From an uncultured Oscillospiraceae bacterium (GTDB lineage: Bacteria; Bacillota; Clostridia; Oscillospirales; Oscillospiraceae), in the NCBI GenBank assembly GCA_900768135.1, contig CAAGBT010000050.1:1-25411 (forward strand): DNA of 25,411 bases, given 5' to 3'. Made by a program: the position numbers and the translations under genes. The notes beneath the pieces were generated by a model. That model was given only the letters and a program-made list of their open reading frames with translations, did not search any database and was not told where the DNA came from. Of the stretch, positions 23,679-25,411 are shown in pieces (position 1 is the first letter of the stretch; each line of letters starts with the position of its first letter).

Positions 23679-25301
23679 ATGATGGAACTTGCCAAAAATC
23701 AGGAGCATACCGTTACGATCGAGGGCTACGGCGAGGGCGGGATGGGCGTTGCGCGCATCAACGGGTGCGTTGTGTTTGTTCACGGCGCGCTGCGGGGCGA
23801 AAAATGCCGCGTCCTGATCCTGAAAACGCTGAAAAACGCCGCCTTTGCCAAGGCGGTCGAGATACTGGAGCCATCGGATGCGCGCATCGCGCCGGACTGC
23901 CCGTATTTTCCGCGCTGCGGCGGCTGCACGTTCCGCCACATGCGCTATGAAGAGGAGCTGCGGCTGAAGAAGCAGCGCGTGCAGGACAATTTGTCCCGCA
24001 TCGGCGGCAGCGGCGCAGCCGTTGAGGAGATCCTCGGCGCACAGGATACGCTGCGCTACCGCAACAAGGCGCAGTACCCCGTGTCGGCAGACGGGGCGGT
24101 CGGCTTTTACCGCGCCCGCACGCATGAGGTCATCGAGTGCAGGCACTGTCTTCTGGTCAGGCCCGAGGCGGAAGCTGCGGCGGAAGCGCTGCGCGGCTAT
24201 ATGCAGGCCTGCCGCGTGACGGGCTACGATGAACGGACGGGGCGCGGCCTTATCCGCCACCTTTATGTGCGGTCAAACGCGGCGGGAGAGAGCCTGATCT
24301 GCGTGCTTGTGAACGGCGGCGGGCTGCCGGAGGAGGAAAAACTCGTTGCGTTTCTGCGCGCCGCGTGTCCGGAGTGCGTTGGCATCGTGCTTGGCACGAA
24401 TACAAAAAAGGGAAATGTTATCCTCGGCGACCGCTACCGTACGCTCTGGGGCGAGGCGTGGATCGAGGATACGCTCTGCGGCAGAGCGTTCCGGCTGAGC
24501 GTGCCGTCGTTCTATCAGGTCAACCGCGCGCAGGCGGAGCGGCTGTATCAGAAGGCCATCGAGTTTGCCGCGCTTACAGGGGAAGAAACGGTGCTGGATC
24601 TTTACTGCGGCGCGGGAACGATCACGCTTGCCATGGCCGGCCATGCCGGACGCGTTCTCGGCGCGGAGATCGTGCCGGAGGCCGTTGCCGATGCGCGGGG
24701 GAACGCCGCGCGCAGCGGCGTCCAAAACGCGGAGTTCTTCTGCGGCGATGCGTCCGATGTGGCGAAAAAGCTTGCGCAGGAAAAGCTGCGTCCCGATGTC
24801 ATCACCGTCGATCCGCCCCGCAAGGGGCTGGCCGCCGATGTGGTGGAGAGCATCGCCGCGATGCAGCCGGAGCGCGTTGTGTATGTTTCGTGCGACAGCG
24901 CAACGCTGGCGCGCGACGTAAAGCGCTTTGCAGACCTTGGCTATATCGCCAAACGCGCCTGCGCGGTGGATATGTTCCCGAGAGCAGACCATACAGAAAC
25001 GGTGTGTCTATTGTCCAAACTTAAAAGTAAAGAACATATCGAGATCGAAGTGGCTATGGACGAGATGGATTTGACTTCGGCTGAGAGTAAAGCAACCTAC
25101 GAGGAAATCAAGGCGTATGTTCTGGAACATACCGGATTGAAGGTCAGCTACCTCTATATCGCGCAGGTGAAGCAGAAGTACGGCATCATTGAGCGTGAGA
25201 ACTACAATAAGCCGAAATCCGAAAACGCCAAGCAGCCCCAATGCCCACCGGAGAAGGAAAAGGCAATTACGGAGGCACTGCGTCATTTTGGAATGATTTG
25301 A
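23679..25301 (+). CDS. rlmD: 23S rRNA (uracil-5-)-methyltransferase RlmD with an acquired C-terminal extension
   Basis: A RumA/TrmA-family enzyme methylating U in 23S rRNA. Residues 1-60 form a TRAM domain. The 4Fe-4S cluster Cys are C74, C80, C83 and C157 (CPYFPRCGGC and CRHC). SAM binding is LDLYCGAGT (307-315), with DPPRKG (378-383) and catalytic Cys405 (VSCDSATLARD). The canonical family ends near DMFPRADHTETVCLLSK (431-447). Here ~93 more residues follow (from K448), in DNA of clearly lower GC. The likely start is 23679 or the adjacent ATG 23682; spacing from GAAAGGA is 4 or 7 nt, slightly favouring the second. The core is intact, so the enzyme should work. Confidence 0.92.
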   Translation: MMELAKNQEHTVTIEGYGEGGMGVARINGCVVFVHGALRGEKCRVLILKTLKNAAFAKAVEILEPSDARIAPDCPYFPRCGGCTFRHMRYEEELRLKKQRVQDNLSRIGGSGAAVEEILGAQDTLRYRNKAQYPVSADGAVGFYRARTHEVIECRHCLLVRPEAEAAAEALRGYMQACRVTGYDERTGRGLIRHLYVRSNAAGESLICVLVNGGGLPEEEKLVAFLRAACPECVGIVLGTNTKKGNVILGDRYRTLWGEAWIEDTLCGRAFRLSVPSFYQVNRAQAERLYQKAIEFAALTGEETVLDLYCGAGTITLAMAGHAGRVLGAEIVPEAVADARGNAARSGVQNAEFFCGDASDVAKKLAQEKLRPDVITVDPPRKGLAADVVESIAAMQPERVVYVSCDSATLARDVKRFADLGYIAKRACAVDMFPRADHTETVCLLSKLKSKEHIEIEVAMDEMDLTSAESKATYEEIKAYVLEHTGLKVSYLYIAQVKQKYGIIERENYNKPKSENAKQPQCPPEKEKAITEALRHFGMI

Positions 25302-25411
25302 GGCGGATGTCTTAATCATTAAAGGAACGGTGAGGGTATGAAGTACAAAATTGCAATCTGCGATGACTCCGGTGCGGACAGACAGTTTGTTTTGAATATG
25401 GTGCGCGCCTG
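24990..25411 (+). mobile_element. Left edge of a probable integrative element inserted in rlmD
   Basis: GC by hand count falls from 36/60 (24901-24960) to 24/60 (25021-25080) and 27/60 (25081-25140) and stays lower to the window end. The change coincides with codons for the conserved end of RlmD, after which the reading frame continues into a non-canonical tail. The 3' end of rumA/rlmD is a known insertion site of conjugative elements in Firmicutes. The exact att core lies presumably in 24985-25020. The rest of the element is outside the window. Confidence 0.6.
25338..25411 (+). CDS. Response-regulator receiver domain, N-terminus (partial, LytTR/AgrA-like)
   Basis: The first 24 residues are visible: MKYKIAICDDSGADRQFVLN and a few more. 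The paired Asp (CDD, residues 8-10) after a hydrophobic strand is the acidic start of a receiver domain, and this spacing resembles LytTR-type regulators. Ribosome sequence GGAACGGTGAGGG precedes the ATG. It lies 36 nt after rlmD in low-GC DNA, so it is probably the first gene of the inserted element. The output domain is outside the window. Confidence 0.75.
   Translation, partial: MKYKIAICDDSGADRQFVLNMVRA

Noticed and set aside
21993..24260. 755-codon minus-strand frame opposite the MBL gene and rlmD
   Set aside because: It crosses two well-supported plus-strand genes and their terminator; the protein is Arg/Ala/Val-rich low-sense sequence typical of a shadow frame.
1..25411. CRISPR arrays, defence islands, rRNA or further tRNA genes
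   Set aside because: No regularly spaced repeats, cas-like or known defence proteins, and no second cloverleaf were found on either strand by reading.

Overview
The window looks like a chromosomal segment of a GC-rich, spore-forming Clostridia bacterium, most likely Oscillospirales. The signs are SpoVAF, a YtrA-type GntR/ABC operon, BceAB-like ABC genes, a Firmicutes-style LexA, a SecA with the C-terminal zinc motif, and a hexameric glutamate dehydrogenase resembling clostridial enzymes. Most genes are strongly G/C-biased at third codon positions, which explains the many long antisense open frames. Both ends of the window carry traces of mobile DNA.

Layout, left to right. (1) 1-663 is the 3' part of a large serine recombinase. 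It runs into the terminator and 3' end of a minus-strand tRNA-Pro(GGG). (2) 908-4261 holds a secreted polysaccharide deacetylase, a sodium-coupled NSS-family transporter and a divergent LysR-type regulator. The regulator and transporter share a promoter region with a good LysR-box palindrome. (3) 4353-7482 holds a DUF2156-GNAT fusion protein, a decayed ECF sigma-factor start, and the spore protein gene spoVAF. (4) 7602-11128 holds gdhA, a 350-bp gap with hairpins, and an unclassified three-TM membrane protein with a large external domain. (5) 11301-13612 holds a BceA-like ATPase, a BceB-like permease that lacks the usual large external sensor domain, and a 28-residue hydrophobic peptide gene. 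(6) 13772-15644 is a GntR/ABC ATPase/permease operon of the YtrA type, with translational overlaps. (7) 15857-16519 is lexA. (8) 16598-21767 (minus) holds secA, pgeF and an orphan solute-binding lipoprotein. (9) 22014-25301 holds a beta-CASP MBL ribonuclease-like protein and rlmD. The 3' end of rlmD falls abruptly in GC and adds about 93 residues that canonical RlmD does not have. The start of a response-regulator gene follows. I read this as the left junction of an integrative element inserted in rlmD.

How the genes fit together. Much of the window is envelope and housekeeping biology: protein export (secA), peptide or drug ABC systems, a spore membrane protein, nitrogen metabolism (gdhA, possibly the amino-acid transporter), SOS control (lexA) and RNA processing or modification (beta-CASP MBL, rlmD). 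No complete novel defence or mobile system can be demonstrated here. The least ordinary items are the rlmD junction, the sensor-less BceB-like permease with its downstream micropeptide, the sigma-factor relic in front of spoVAF, and the hairpin cluster near 9181-9264. Family assignments are from recognised motifs only; no database search was possible.
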